Shown here: in pieces, positions 43,015 to 50,977 of the stretch
How the letters are laid out: every line of letters begins with the position of its first letter
Numbering within the stretch: position 1 is the first letter of the stretch
Origin: JAHECQ01 sp047638695
Lineage (GTDB): Bacteria > Actinomycetota > Acidimicrobiia > Acidimicrobiales > SZUA-35
DNA length: 64,000 nucleotides
Reading direction: 5' to 3'
NCBI GenBank assembly: GCA_047638695.1
Contig: JBLINY010000009.1
Location: 10,910-74,909 of the forward strand
Made by a program: the position numbers and the translations under genes
Notes under the pieces: model-generated
The model's input: only the letters and a program-made list of their open reading frames with translations
Database searches by the model: none
Told to the model about the DNA's origin: nothing

Positions 43015-44011
43015 CATTGCGGAGCGTGACGATGTGTTCGTTGCTGCCGCATGGGAGGCGGTCCCAGCATTCGGCCTACATGTCCGAACCATCACGGTGC
43101 TGTCGCGCAGCGAGAACGTGGTGTGCGATGTGACCTTGAACGACGGTCGCCATGTCGCTCTGCGTCTTCACCGACCCGGATACAACACGATCGAGGAGCT
43201 GCGCTCGGAGGTGCGATGGGTGCTTGCCCTTCGTGATGCAGATTTGCCCGTCCCCGTACCCGTACCCACGGTCGAGGGCCGCTACTACACCTCGATCGCT
43301 GTTGCCGGCGAGGTCCGTCATGTTGGTGTGATCGAGTGGGTCGACGGAGATCCGCTCGGTGGACCGGTAGCAGAATCGACACCGAATGTGGTCGCCCACT
43401 ATCGGCGGATCGGCCAGCTCTCGGCCGAGATCCGCTCGCACGGCACCACATGGCAACCACCGACCGGTTTCACTCGACGCCGGTGGGACGCCGACGGGTT
43501 GATGGGCACCGACCCCCTGTGGGGCAAGTTTTGGGAAGCCGAGCAGCTCGACGACTCAATCCGGGCGCTGTTTGCGGAGGCCCGAACCGTCCTACACGTC
43601 GAGCTCGCCGCGCTGTCGGTTGAGAAGGACCGATTCGGGCTTATTCATGCCGATCTGCATCTCGGCAATCTGATGGCCACAGGCCCTGATCTGACCATGA
43701 TCGATTTCGATGACTCGGGCTTCGGCTGGTTCGCCCACGAACTGGCTGTTTCCCTGCATCCGGTGAAGGACGAGCTTTGGTATCCCGAAGCCCGAACGGC
43801 GCTGCTCGCCGGTTATCGCGACGTGTGGCCGCTAGATCTTGAGGAGGAGGATCTTGTCGACCTTTTCCTCGTTGTCCGGTCGCTGATGATCGTTGGATGG
43901 TTGGCAGCTCGACCGGACATTCCCGTGTATCACTTCTTTGCGGGTCTGGCCGAAGATGCGGCATCTATGGTGAATCGACATCTTGGCTTGGGGGGCTCGG
44001 TCGGCTCGTGA
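43001..44011 (+). CDS. aminoglycoside phosphotransferase-fold kinase (hydroxylysine kinase-like)
   Basis: A 336-residue kinase-like protein of the APH/choline-kinase fold. The catalytic loop is HADLHLGNLM, and the metal-binding DFD lies in MIDFDDSGFG. A lysine/arginine nucleotide-binding strand (VALRLHRPGY) and a lid region SEVRWVLALRDADLPVP come earlier. Its start overlaps the end of the class III aminotransferase by 14 bases. In animals and bacteria this pair makes and splits a phosphorylated amino alcohol such as hydroxylysine or ethanolamine, so the two probably act in sequence. Confidence 0.75.
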   Translation: MLTSDIAERDDVFVAAAWEAVPAFGLHVRTITVLSRSENVVCDVTLNDGRHVALRLHRPGYNTIEELRSEVRWVLALRDADLPVPVPVPTVEGRYYTSIAVAGEVRHVGVIEWVDGDPLGGPVAESTPNVVAHYRRIGQLSAEIRSHGTTWQPPTGFTRRRWDADGLMGTDPLWGKFWEAEQLDDSIRALFAEARTVLHVELAALSVEKDRFGLIHADLHLGNLMATGPDLTMIDFDDSGFGWFAHELAVSLHPVKDELWYPEARTALLAGYRDVWPLDLEEEDLVDLFLVVRSLMIVGWLAARPDIPVYHFFAGLAEDAASMVNRHLGLGGSVGS

Positions 44012-44028
44012 CGGTCTAGGTTCCGGCT

Positions 44029-44460
44029 ATGGAATTCTCGCAGGATGTTCAGGACTTTCTGGTTCGGCCCCTCCATGCGGTGCTGGCCACCTACGGTCCT
44101 GACGGAACAATCTCTCAGTCAGTCGTGTGGTACCGGGTCGACGTCGATGTGCTGGTGGGTAAGACAGCGAGCGAAACCACGGTGTGGATCAGCTGTCGAC
44201 CCACGTCGGCCAAGGCCCGGCACGTGGCCGCCGATCCTCGAGTTTCGCTCTTAGTTCTGGCCCCACATGGTGGGGCCTATGTGCGTATCGAAGGTAAGGC
44301 AGTGATCGATGGTTCTGTCTCGACGGTCCAACGCCTTGACCTTGTCAGGCCCTACCACGGCGCCGACGCCGAGGCATGGATCACGTCACACCCGTTGCCC
44401 TCGCCAAACGCCCTCATTCGGATTCACCCGGACCGAGTCGTCAGCAGTGGCTCGCTCTAG
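44029..44460 (+). CDS. pyridoxamine 5'-phosphate oxidase-fold (PPOX/F420-type) protein
   Basis: A 143-residue split-barrel flavin or F420-binding protein. It starts DFLVRPLHAVLATYGPDG, as members of the PPOX class do, with SQSVVWYRVD and VRIEGKAVI strands that form the barrel. Only one domain is present, and no second cofactor motif is seen. It may be an F420- or FMN-dependent reductase. It follows the kinase by 17 bases, so it is probably in that transcript, and it ends in a run of short TAG-containing repeats (cccttctag). Confidence 0.7.
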   Translation: MEFSQDVQDFLVRPLHAVLATYGPDGTISQSVVWYRVDVDVLVGKTASETTVWISCRPTSAKARHVAADPRVSLLVLAPHGGAYVRIEGKAVIDGSVSTVQRLDLVRPYHGADAEAWITSHPLPSPNALIRIHPDRVVSSGSL

Positions 44461-44540
44461 CCCTTCTAGCCCTCTGTAGACACATCGGACATAGTTGCGA
44501 GCACCACTTCGCATCGGCGGGGTGAGAATGAGGGGGACAG

Positions 44541-45488
44541 ATGGCATTGAGCGGCTTGCTTGATATCGAGTTGAGCGTTCCGAACCCATCGGAACTCGCC
44601 GAGTTTTGGGGACGACGAGGAATGAGGGCCAGCTCGGCCGGAGTGATGGGAACCGACGACCGCGATGTGCAACTTCGCATCGTCGAAGGCGCCTACCGGC
44701 ATATGTCGGAGCTTCATCTGGGGTGTGACACTGAGCAAGATTTGCTGGACATCTCGACGCGGGTTCGTACCCTCGGTGTCGAGGCCACCGTGACGGGAAC
44801 CACCCTGACGTGCATCGATCCTGTGTTCAATCATCGCGTTGTCATCGATGTTGCCGTCCCGCATCCGCTCACACCGACCCAGCTGCGGGCGCTCAATCCA
44901 CCGGGAGAGCAGAACCGGGTTGGCACTCGGGCCGATGCGGTGCTGGAGGACGCTCCCCGAACGCCGCGCCGGTTAGGTCATATCGTGATGGGCACGCCTC
45001 GGTTCAAGGAAGCGACCGCTTTTTTCGTCGATGGCCTTGGGTTCAAGATCAGCGATCAGATGATGAAGGGCGTCGCGACCTTCGCCCGGATCGAACAGGA
45101 CCATCACAACTTGCTCATCCATCCTGGCCCGACGAGCTATATCAATCACTACGCCATGGAGATGGACGACATCGACGCCATTGGCAAGGCCGGCCAAGCC
45201 GTGTTGGGCGAGCGCAACGACGCCAGCGTTGTTGGCGTCGGCCGTCATGTACTTGGGAGCAACGTCTTCTGGTACATGCTCGACCCGTCCGGGACGATGT
45301 TCGAGTTCTTTACCGACATCGACCAGATCATCGACGACGAGGCTTGGGAGCGTGATCACGCTCGGCGTGACTGGACCCCCGACACCGCACCGTTCTCGGT
45401 GTGGGGTCCGAAGGAACCCGAGATCTTCTTCAACCCGCCAGACCTGGGCGAGATCGCCGCTGGTCGCCAAGCTGCCGGCCTTCAATAG
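44541..45488 (+). CDS. VOC-family extradiol dioxygenase-like protein
   Basis: A 315-residue two-domain vicinal-oxygen-chelate protein. The second half has the metal-ligand pattern of type I extradiol ring-cleavage dioxygenases: histidine in RRLGHIVMG, histidine in SYINHYAMEMDD and glutamate in GTMFEFFTD. The first half (LSVPNPSELAEFW) is the degenerate domain. If active it would open a catechol-like ring beside the hydroxyl group using Fe(II) and O2. A strong ribosome site (gaggggga) precedes ATG 44541. It heads the long operon, just before an HsaA-like hydroxylase, which resembles the hydroxylase/extradiol pair of steroid ring degradation. Confidence 0.8.
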   Translation: MALSGLLDIELSVPNPSELAEFWGRRGMRASSAGVMGTDDRDVQLRIVEGAYRHMSELHLGCDTEQDLLDISTRVRTLGVEATVTGTTLTCIDPVFNHRVVIDVAVPHPLTPTQLRALNPPGEQNRVGTRADAVLEDAPRTPRRLGHIVMGTPRFKEATAFFVDGLGFKISDQMMKGVATFARIEQDHHNLLIHPGPTSYINHYAMEMDDIDAIGKAGQAVLGERNDASVVGVGRHVLGSNVFWYMLDPSGTMFEFFTDIDQIIDDEAWERDHARRDWTPDTAPFSVWGPKEPEIFFNPPDLGEIAAGRQAAGLQ

Positions 45489-45534
45489 CAGTGTCGTCCA
45501 AGAGCAGTGTCGTCCAAGAGCAGAGTCGTCCAAG
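45487..45534. repeat. 16-bp tandem repeat just after a stop codon
   Basis: Three copies of agcagtgtcgtccaag (45487-45502, 45503-45518, 45519-45534 with two changes) follow the TAG of the dioxygenase gene, and a degraded fourth runs into the next gene's ribosome site (gacgaggagg). The array is the entire gap between the two operon genes. Confidence 0.9.
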
Positions 45535-45558
45535 AGCAGAGCCGACGAGGAGGACCGA

Positions 45559-46704
45559 GTGAGAACCGTCGCTGAGGCGATAGACCAGATCGCAACGGCC
45601 TACGACGAACTCGACAAGTACGCGTTCGTTGCTGAAGAGCTTGGTACCGCGCCAGTTGAGCTCATCGATGTCATGCGAACGCTGCGGGTCCCAATGATCA
45701 AGGCACCGCCCGAGGTTGGAGGCGACCACCTCCTGCTCGCGGATCAACAGCGCTACTTCGAGTCGTTGAGCTACGCCAACCCAACCGCCGGCTGGATTGG
45801 TTTCAATCATGCGGGAGCTGCCGGGAAGTGTGGCTCAATGCTCAGCGAAGAAGGATGCGAGGCCGTTTTCGGCCCAACAGGGTCACCGTTCCTCGCCGCA
45901 GTGGCGGCTCCGTCCGGAACCTTCGAGGTCGTCGAGGGCGGCATACAAGTGACGGGCACATACAAATTTGCCAGCGGAATCCAACACGCCGAATGGCTGA
46001 TGGTTCCCGCCATCGAAGCGGCCAAGCGACCGTCGATGCGCATGGCGGTAGTGAACGCCAGCGACTTCGGAACTGAAGGAGATTGGAAGGTCATGGCTCT
46101 GAGGGGCACCGGCAGCGTTGATGCCGTGCTCGACAAGGCGTTTGTCCCCCAACACCTGACAGCCGATGTTTTTGCTCCGCCAGCTCGTGGTGGCCCGATG
46201 TACTCGCTCGGCTATCAGACCTATGTGGCTGGCGAGAACCTGGGTTTCACCCTGGGCGTTTGCCAACGATTCATGGACGAGGTTGCCCGCTACGCGACGA
46301 CGAAATCGCGAGGGTCCGATGGTCGGTTGGCCGATCGCGGTGCCTTCCAATACGAACTGGGTAAGGGACAGCTTCAGGTAAACGCAGCGCGGGCTTACGG
46401 GGCGAAGACGTTGGCCGAAGCCGACGGTGTTTGCGTCGCCAACAACGGGCTTACCAAGACCGAGGAGCAGCAGGTCGTGGCCATGATGGCGTTCTCGACC
46501 GAGTCAGCAACCAAGGCAGTTAGCCACCTGTTTCACTTTGCCGGGGCGGGCGCGTTATTCGAAGACAGTGTGTTGCAGCGGTGTTTTCGCGATGTACACG
46601 GGTCGTCGCAACATCACGTCGCATCGAATGTGGTGTATGACCGCTTCGGCCAAAGTTTGCTAGCCGCAGCCGAGACTGCATTTCTCGAGACGAAGGACTT
46701 GTAG
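45559..46704 (+). CDS. acyl-CoA dehydrogenase-fold flavoprotein (HsaA-like hydroxylase)
   Basis: A 381-residue flavoprotein of the same type as that at 13886. The helical N-terminus (RTLRVPMIKAPPEVGGDHLLL), the middle domain (ASGIQHAEWLMVPAIE) and the LQRCFRDVHGSSQHHV end are typical of the flavin-dependent hydroxylase branch. It probably needs a separate flavin reductase, which is not visible here. I set the start at GTG 45559 with a gaggagg ribosome site just before it, since an upstream open frame crosses the 16-bp repeats. The next gene (acyl-CoA ligase) starts 3 bases after its stop. Confidence 0.78.
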   Translation: MRTVAEAIDQIATAYDELDKYAFVAEELGTAPVELIDVMRTLRVPMIKAPPEVGGDHLLLADQQRYFESLSYANPTAGWIGFNHAGAAGKCGSMLSEEGCEAVFGPTGSPFLAAVAAPSGTFEVVEGGIQVTGTYKFASGIQHAEWLMVPAIEAAKRPSMRMAVVNASDFGTEGDWKVMALRGTGSVDAVLDKAFVPQHLTADVFAPPARGGPMYSLGYQTYVAGENLGFTLGVCQRFMDEVARYATTKSRGSDGRLADRGAFQYELGKGQLQVNAARAYGAKTLAEADGVCVANNGLTKTEEQQVVAMMAFSTESATKAVSHLFHFAGAGALFEDSVLQRCFRDVHGSSQHHVASNVVYDRFGQSLLAAAETAFLETKDL

Positions 46705-46707
46705 CCG

Positions 46708-48276
46708 ATGTTCACGCTGAACGACCTCTTCCGCTGGCGGGCCGACCTCCACCCAACAGCCATTGCTCTCGTGGATGACCGTGACGATCAGGCCACCTAC
46801 GGCGAACTGCACGACCGCTCGTTGCGATGCGCGGCGCGCTGGCAAGCAAGGGGCGTGACCAAGGGAGACGTGGTCGCGCTGCTGGACACGAACTCAGTGG
46901 CGTATCTCGTACAGATGCTCGGCCTCAGTCGGATCGGTGCCATCCCGGCATTGATGAACTGGAGGCTTACGGCGACCGAGAACGAGGGTGTCTTTGACCT
47001 CATACGGCCACGAGCCGTAGTCGCCAACCCGGCTCTGATCAACCGACTACCGGCGCAGCTTCCTGACTTGTTGGTTTCGTTGCACGAAGAGAAGGCGCTG
47101 AGTTCGACAGACGCAGCCGGTTCACTACACAGGACGTCGACCGTGTGGGAAGTCGAGGATGAGACGAAGGCGCCCGACATCGAATTGCCTCTCTCACCAC
47201 TCGCAACCGACACGTTCGCTCTGGCCTTTTCGAGCGGCACCACCGGCCTGCCGAAAGGCATTCCGTGGCGTCATGAGTCGCTGGCCCGCGCAGCCATGGT
47301 TGATGGCGCTGGCATCGCAGGCATGTCCCTCGGCGATCGGCATCTGCTGGTGGCTCCGATGTTCCATTTGGCCGGCTTCTCGAATGGTCTCATGGGATTG
47401 GCCCGGGGATCCGAGGTTCATCTCCGCACCTCGTTCAACCCCGAGGGGATGCTCGACGACATCGAGGCACTGGCCATCAACTACATGACTGTGGTCCCTG
47501 CCATGTTCCGGGCGCTGGTGCAGACGGCGAAGCAGAGGCCCTTCCCGCCGGACACCTCCTCAATGCTCGAAATGACCTATGGAGCCTCACCGATCGCGCC
47601 CGACCTCGTTCGGGAGGTGCAAGAACTATTTCCGAACACCGGTCTTCGCCAGTTCTACGGCATGACGGAGGTCGCTGGCGCACTCACCTCGTTGACCCCT
47701 GCCGACCACCTCGACTCTGAGCACTCACAGTCTGCCGGCCGGGTCACCCCAGGGTTCGAAGTGAGGTTGGTCGACCGAGCAGGGGACCAAGTGCCCGATG
47801 GGATGCCAGGACAGATCATGGTGCGTTCGACGGCGATCATGACCGGGTACTGGGAAAATCCAGACGCCACCGCCGAGGTCATGATCGACGGCTGGTTTGC
47901 CACTGGCGACATCGCCACGCGCAAAGAGGGCTACCTCACCATGATGGACCGAGCGAAGGACATGATCGTGACCGGGGGTGAGAACGTGTATCCGGCCGAG
48001 GTCGAGGCAGTTCTCTACGCTCACCCCGACATTCGCGACGCGGCCGTGATCGGCGTGCCAGACGATGCATTCGGCGAACGAGTCCACGCCGTGGTCGTAG
48101 GCGACGCTGATTTGGAGTTGGAAGCGGTGCAAACGTTCTGCCGCCAGCAGCTGGCCGGGTACAAATTGCCCCGCTCACTTACGTTGGTGGCCGAGCTGCC
48201 GCGCAACGCCACCGGCAAAATTCTCAAGCGCGATCTGCGAGCCCCATTCTGGGAGGGGCACAAACACAAGGTCTGA
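46708..48276 (+). CDS. AMP-dependent acyl-CoA ligase
   Basis: A 522-residue class I adenylate-forming enzyme. All main motifs are present: the phosphate loop FSSGTTGLPKGIPW, the FYGMTEVAG motif, GWFATGDIA, and the catalytic lysine near the end in PRNATGKILKRDL. It activates a carboxylic acid as an acyl-adenylate and passes it to CoA. It lies 3 bases after the flavoprotein gene and 16 bases before the F420 oxidoreductase gene, all in one operon. The acid is unknown, but the gene set suggests a ring-derived or side-chain acid. Confidence 0.88.
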   Translation: MFTLNDLFRWRADLHPTAIALVDDRDDQATYGELHDRSLRCAARWQARGVTKGDVVALLDTNSVAYLVQMLGLSRIGAIPALMNWRLTATENEGVFDLIRPRAVVANPALINRLPAQLPDLLVSLHEEKALSSTDAAGSLHRTSTVWEVEDETKAPDIELPLSPLATDTFALAFSSGTTGLPKGIPWRHESLARAAMVDGAGIAGMSLGDRHLLVAPMFHLAGFSNGLMGLARGSEVHLRTSFNPEGMLDDIEALAINYMTVVPAMFRALVQTAKQRPFPPDTSSMLEMTYGASPIAPDLVREVQELFPNTGLRQFYGMTEVAGALTSLTPADHLDSEHSQSAGRVTPGFEVRLVDRAGDQVPDGMPGQIMVRSTAIMTGYWENPDATAEVMIDGWFATGDIATRKEGYLTMMDRAKDMIVTGGENVYPAEVEAVLYAHPDIRDAAVIGVPDDAFGERVHAVVVGDADLELEAVQTFCRQQLAGYKLPRSLTLVAELPRNATGKILKRDLRAPFWEGHKHKV

Positions 48277-48292
48277 CCTACGATCGGTGCCC

Positions 48293-49345
48293 ATGAAACT
48301 GGGCATGAGCATCAACTACGTCGGCGACTTCCACGCATCGGTCCAGCAGGTGGTCGAGTATGAAAAAGCTGGCCTTGATGTGGTCTGGGTTGCCGAGGCC
48401 TACAGCATCGATGCCGTCAGCCAGATCGGCTACTTGGCGGCCAAGACCGAGCGAATCGAGATCGGCTCGGGCATTCTCAACGTCTACTCCCGTAGCGCTT
48501 CGGCCATTGCCCAAACGGCCGCCGGATGTGATTACGTCAGCGACGGACGCTTCATCCTGGGACTGGGAGCTAGCGGACCGCAGGTCATCGAGGGGTTCCA
48601 CGGAATCCCGTACGAGAAGCCGATGAAACGCATCAGCGAGTACATCGACGTCACCCGCATGACACTGCGTCGCGAGCCGGTGGTCTACGACGGCACCACC
48701 GTGCAGATCCCATTGCCGGAGGGGCAAGGGACGGGTCTGGCGAAGCCATTGAAGCTCATCAATCATCCCGTGCGTAGTGAGGTCCCCATCTGGTGGGCGT
48801 CGCTCATGCCGTTATCGGTGAAGGCAACGGCGAAGTCGGCAGATGGCTGGCTACCGGTGTTCTTTGTGCCTGATGAGTTCCAAAAAGTGTGGGGTGACGA
48901 CTTGAAGGCTGGCACCGCGCAGCGTGATCCGAGTCTCGGCACCCTCGACATCGGGGCGGGAGCGACCGTGGCGATTGGCGATCAATATGCCGGCCAGGGT
49001 GCCGATGCGGTGCTCGACCGAAGCCGCCCGACGACCGCTCTCTACTGGGGCGGCATGGGTGCACGTGACAAGAACTTCTACAACACCATTGCTCAAAAGT
49101 ATGGCTACGAGGAAGAAGCCATCGAGATCCAGGACCTCTACCTGGATGGCCAGAAGGCGGCAGCGGCAGCAGCCGTTCCTCGAGACTTTCTGGAACGAGC
49201 AAACCTGGTCGGGCCTGCCTCCTATGTAAAGGAACGCTTGGGAGCGTGGAAGGAAGCCGGGGTCACCGTGCTGAATGTGACGCCCGTTGGCGACGACCCC
49301 GTTGGCACGCTCGGTACGCTCCGCCAACTCATGGAAGACGCCTGA
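48293..49345 (+). CDS. LLM-class F420-dependent oxidoreductase
   Basis: A 350-residue TIM-barrel enzyme of the luciferase-like monooxygenase superfamily, in the F420-dependent branch. Markers are KLGMSINYVGDF at the start, VEYEKAGLDVVWVAEAYS, the ERIEIGSGILNVYSRS strand and GRFILGLGASGPQ. In actinobacteria these use F420 for hydride transfer. I start at ATG 48293 rather than the GTG six bases earlier. The TGA at 49343-49345 overlaps the ATG of the next gene. Confidence 0.85.
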   Translation: MKLGMSINYVGDFHASVQQVVEYEKAGLDVVWVAEAYSIDAVSQIGYLAAKTERIEIGSGILNVYSRSASAIAQTAAGCDYVSDGRFILGLGASGPQVIEGFHGIPYEKPMKRISEYIDVTRMTLRREPVVYDGTTVQIPLPEGQGTGLAKPLKLINHPVRSEVPIWWASLMPLSVKATAKSADGWLPVFFVPDEFQKVWGDDLKAGTAQRDPSLGTLDIGAGATVAIGDQYAGQGADAVLDRSRPTTALYWGGMGARDKNFYNTIAQKYGYEEEAIEIQDLYLDGQKAAAAAAVPRDFLERANLVGPASYVKERLGAWKEAGVTVLNVTPVGDDPVGTLGTLRQLMEDA

Positions 49346-50520
49346 TGATGAATATTTCTGGTGAGGTGGCCATCGTCGGCATCGCCGAGACCGACTACGT
49401 GCGGGGTTCAGACCAGTCGGTTCCTGAACTGGTGCTCGACGCCACCATGCGGGCTGTCCTCGATGCCGGCATCGACCCCAGCGAAGTGGACGGCATCATT
49501 CCACCACCCGGCTTCATCTCCAGCGAGGAGATCGCAGCAAACCTCGGGGCCTCCGAGATTCGCTATTCGGTCACGCTTCATATGGGTGGCGCCAGCCCAA
49601 CCGCGGCGCTGCAGTCGGCCGTGATGGCCATTGCCTCGGGTATCGCCACCACCGTCGTGGTGACCTACGGATGGAACGGCTATTCGGCCTTTCGCAAGCG
49701 ACCAGGCACGCGGCCGTCCAAAAGAAAGATGGACCCGGGGCCGTTCATCGATGTCAGCCGCAACTTCTACGCTCCGTACGGCGTGCAGTCGGCTGTGCAG
49801 TGGTACTCGCTATACATCCAGCGTTACGTCGACCTCTATGGCATCACGCCTGAGCAGGCCGCCCAGGTAGCGCTGACCTGTCGTGAACACGCCCACCTCA
49901 ACGACAAAGCACTCATGGGCGGTCGCCCGATGACCCTCGACGACTACATGGCGTCGCCCTACATCACCGAGCCAATGAGAAAGCTCGATTGCTGTCTCGA
50001 GACCGACTGCGCAGCAGCCGTGGTCTTGACCACTGCAGAACGGGCTAAGGATCTGCCGCACACGCCAGTGTTATGGCTGGGCGGAGCTGAGGGCCATCCC
50101 TACCCGGCCGACGAGATCACGAATCGCCCAGACATGTTGAAGTTGGGTCTCGATTCAGCGGCGCCGAGGGCGTTCGCCATGGCCGGCGTAAAGCCGGCCG
50201 ACATGGACTTTCTTCAAATTTACGATTGCTTCACCTACGTCGTGCTGATGGAACTCGAAGCGATCGGGATGTGCGAGAAAGGAGGCGCAGGTGAGTTTGT
50301 CTCTGATGGCAACATCTCGCTCTCTGGGAAGTATCCGATGAACACCCATGGCGGATTGCTGTCGCAGGGGCATTGCTGGGGACTCAACCATGTGGTCGAG
50401 GCCACCCGGCAGCTACGCCACGAGGGCGGCAGAGCCCAGGTGGCTGACGCCGAACTGGGTGTTGTGACCGGCTATGGCGACCTTGGCGATGGTTCGATAG
50501 CCATCCTGGCAAGGGGCTGA
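49345..50520 (+). CDS. thiolase-fold protein lacking the catalytic cysteine (Ltp2-like)
   Basis: A 391-residue thiolase-fold protein. It starts GEVAIVGIAETDYVRG and contains LHMGGASPTAALQSAV, where true thiolases have the nucleophilic cysteine in CASG. Here the site reads GGAS (residues 81-84), so no thiolase Cys is present. The C-terminal QGHCWGLNH and the GYGDLGDGS end also lack the CxG motif. This is the pattern of the SCP2/Ltp2 group, which works as aldolase with a DUF35 partner in steroid side-chain breakdown. The DUF35 gene follows at once. The start (ATG 49345) overlaps the previous stop, TGATG. The substrate is unknown. Confidence 0.8.
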   Translation: MMNISGEVAIVGIAETDYVRGSDQSVPELVLDATMRAVLDAGIDPSEVDGIIPPPGFISSEEIAANLGASEIRYSVTLHMGGASPTAALQSAVMAIASGIATTVVVTYGWNGYSAFRKRPGTRPSKRKMDPGPFIDVSRNFYAPYGVQSAVQWYSLYIQRYVDLYGITPEQAAQVALTCREHAHLNDKALMGGRPMTLDDYMASPYITEPMRKLDCCLETDCAAAVVLTTAERAKDLPHTPVLWLGGAEGHPYPADEITNRPDMLKLGLDSAAPRAFAMAGVKPADMDFLQIYDCFTYVVLMELEAIGMCEKGGAGEFVSDGNISLSGKYPMNTHGGLLSQGHCWGLNHVVEATRQLRHEGGRAQVADAELGVVTGYGDLGDGSIAILARG

Positions 50521-50521
50521 C

Positions 50522-50971
50522 ATGACGGACTCTGGTGTCGAGAAGGTCAACCGCAAGTACGTCCCCAAGCCCGAAGGACTGAACCTCGAGTTTCACTTGG
50601 CCTGCGTCGAGAACGGACTGTTGAGCCTTCAACACTGCCTCGACTGCGGCGAGTTCCGTCATCCTCCCCGGTGGTACTGCCCCTCGTGTCATTCGGCCAA
50701 CTACGAGTTCTCACCCGTTTCGGGCCGGGGCGAGATCTACTCGATGGCCATCAATCACTTCACCATCGACCGCGGCTGGATCGACGACCTCCCGTACATC
50801 ACGGCAGTCGTCCAGTTGCCCGAAGGACCCCGAGTGGTCGGCTCGCTGCAAGGGATCGAAAAGAGCGCAGAAGCGGTCGGATCGGTGCCACTCGGTCAAC
50901 CTGTCCAGATCACGGTCGAGCCCCGCGGAGACGAATTCGCCTTTCTAGTCGTCGAACGACTGGAAGGGTGA
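50522..50971 (+). CDS. DUF35 OB-fold/zinc-ribbon protein
   Basis: A 149-residue protein with an N-terminal rubredoxin-like zinc ribbon (CLDCG and CPSCH, the four cysteines near residues 39-58) and a C-terminal OB-fold (RGEIYSMAINHF and VQITVEPRG). In the ChsH2-Ltp2 system the DUF35 domain joins the thiolase-fold partner to form an active aldolase or hydratase complex. This gene starts 1 base after the thiolase-fold gene's stop. It has no own catalytic motif. The next gene starts 6 bases after it. Confidence 0.82.
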   Translation: MTDSGVEKVNRKYVPKPEGLNLEFHLACVENGLLSLQHCLDCGEFRHPPRWYCPSCHSANYEFSPVSGRGEIYSMAINHFTIDRGWIDDLPYITAVVQLPEGPRVVGSLQGIEKSAEAVGSVPLGQPVQITVEPRGDEFAFLVVERLEG

Positions 50972-50977
50972 CCGACC

